NCBI GenBank assembly: GCA_002424575.1
Contig: DIKN01000041.1
Span: 1-11,794, forward strand
Reading direction: 5' to 3'
Source of the DNA: Acholeplasmataceae bacterium UBA5617
Lineage (GTDB): Bacteria; Bacillota_I; Bacilli_A; Acholeplasmatales; Acholeplasmataceae
DNA length: 11,794 nt
The notes under the pieces are model-generated. The model made no database searches. It saw nothing but the letters and a program-made list of their open reading frames with translations, and was not told the DNA's origin. A program made the position numbers and the translations under genes. This document shows, piece after piece, positions 11,300 through 11,794 of this stretch; position 1 is the stretch's first letter; the number at the start of each line of letters is the position of its first letter.

Positions 11300-11794
11300 T
11301 GTTGTCATCGGATAGAATTCGCCTTCACGGTCCTTGTTGTAGTAAGTCAGGTTTGCGAGTGCCCAGTTGCGCTTGTAGAAATCGGTTGAATCGACATAAG
11401 AAACGATAATATCATAGGCTTCTTCGAGTGCTGTTGCATAACCGACGACTTCGCTGTTTAAAGCAACCACTTCAGGATCTAATAAATAGTTAATAAACAT
11501 ATGTGCACGATCCACATGCTTTGCTGTTTCTGGAATAACCATCGCATCAATAAACACTAAAGTATTATGAGGAATGTAGATATCAAAGGTTGCTTGAACT
11601 TCGGCTAAACTCTTACCTTCATCAAATTGGATGTAAGCACGGTCCAAATAGTCACCAGTATAGGTAAAAGCCATGTCTAAGTTGTTGGCTTCAATGTCAC
11701 GCTTCAGCATGTCATCGCCCCACTGAATGAAGTTGGCACCGATAACATCGGTTCTTGCTTGGTTTAGCATGGCTGTAGAGTATACGTTTGGATC
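11240..11794 (-). CDS. PotD-like polyamine ABC transporter substrate-binding protein, C-terminal part
   Basis: The frame is open to the right edge: the eight codons before the first internal ATG read DPNVYSTA with no stop. The gene therefore continues beyond the window and only its last 184 codons are seen. The sequence matches the C-terminal lobe of spermidine/putrescine-binding proteins. Supporting segments are MAFTYTGDYLDRAY, then a stretch ending in FIDAMVIPETAKH, then AHMFINYLLDPEVVALNSEV, the VGYATALEEAYDI turn, and finally FYPMTTLSPAAID. In typical PotD proteins the turn reads YxTPN; here it is YATAL. The protein would bind ligand outside the membrane, probably as a lipoprotein, and deliver it to an ABC permease encoded to the right. 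The ligand cannot be fixed without the N-terminal lobe. Stop is TGA, followed by a strong terminator. Confidence 0.82.
   Translation of the reverse strand, partial: DPNVYSTAMLNQARTDVIGANFIQWGDDMLKRDIEANNLDMAFTYTGDYLDRAYIQFDEGKSLAEVQATFDIYIPHNTLVFIDAMVIPETAKHVDRAHMFINYLLDPEVVALNSEVVGYATALEEAYDIIVSYVDSTDFYKRNWALANLTYYNKDREGEFYPMTTLSPAAIDAINSMVQQVITG

Overview
This window comes from a low-GC, Gram-positive-type genome. It has TTGACA/TATAAT-like promoters, purine-rich Shine-Dalgarno sequences, rho-independent terminators, and cps/ywq-type tyrosine kinase genes. UGA is used as a stop (ends of the genes at 3384 and 11240) and tryptophan is encoded by UGG, so a UGA=Trp mycoplasma is excluded. A Bacillota lineage, or a standard-code member of the Mycoplasmatota/Erysipelotrichia side (Acholeplasma- or Izemoplasma-like), fits best. 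The assignment is inference, not proof.

Layout. Positions 1-1893 hold a GntR/UTRA regulator (leftward) divergent from a BadF/NAGK-type sugar kinase (rightward). A leftward promoter for a gene beyond the left edge lies at 26-55. The heptamer AATACAT and close variants sit on all three promoters, so regulator, kinase and the off-window gene look like one regulon. Positions 1892-3376 hold a monocistronic Wzy/WaaL-like polysaccharide polymerase or ligase (rightward). Everything further right is leftward. 3384-5132 is a two-gene unit: a SatD-family protein (cyclase-like N-terminus plus C-terminal HTH) and an overlapping DUF3307 membrane protein, behind a strong promoter with a palindromic operator candidate. 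5161-7914 is a branched-chain aminotransferase followed closely by a membrane-anchored EAL phosphodiesterase, with a cre-like element upstream. 7930-8867 is a YwaF/TP0381-family membrane protein. 8918-11140 is a cpsC-cpsD-cpsB operon (Wzz-like activator, tyrosine kinase, PHP phosphatase) in the order of Bacillus ywqCDE. 11203-11794 is the 3' part of a PotD-like substrate-binding protein and its terminator, cut by the right edge.

How the genes relate. The chain-length/tyrosine-phosphorylation module and the Wzy-like protein point to a regulated surface polysaccharide, but no glycosyltransferase or flippase is present, so assembly genes must lie elsewhere. The EAL protein implies c-di-GMP signalling. 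The SatD/DUF3307 pair is the least understood part: its sequence suggests a cytosolic nucleotide-cyclase-like, DNA-binding protein translationally coupled to a membrane protein with an intramembrane-type His/Asp cluster.

No tRNA, rRNA, CRISPR array, insertion sequence or phage gene was seen. No stretch longer than about 175 bases lacks a gene.
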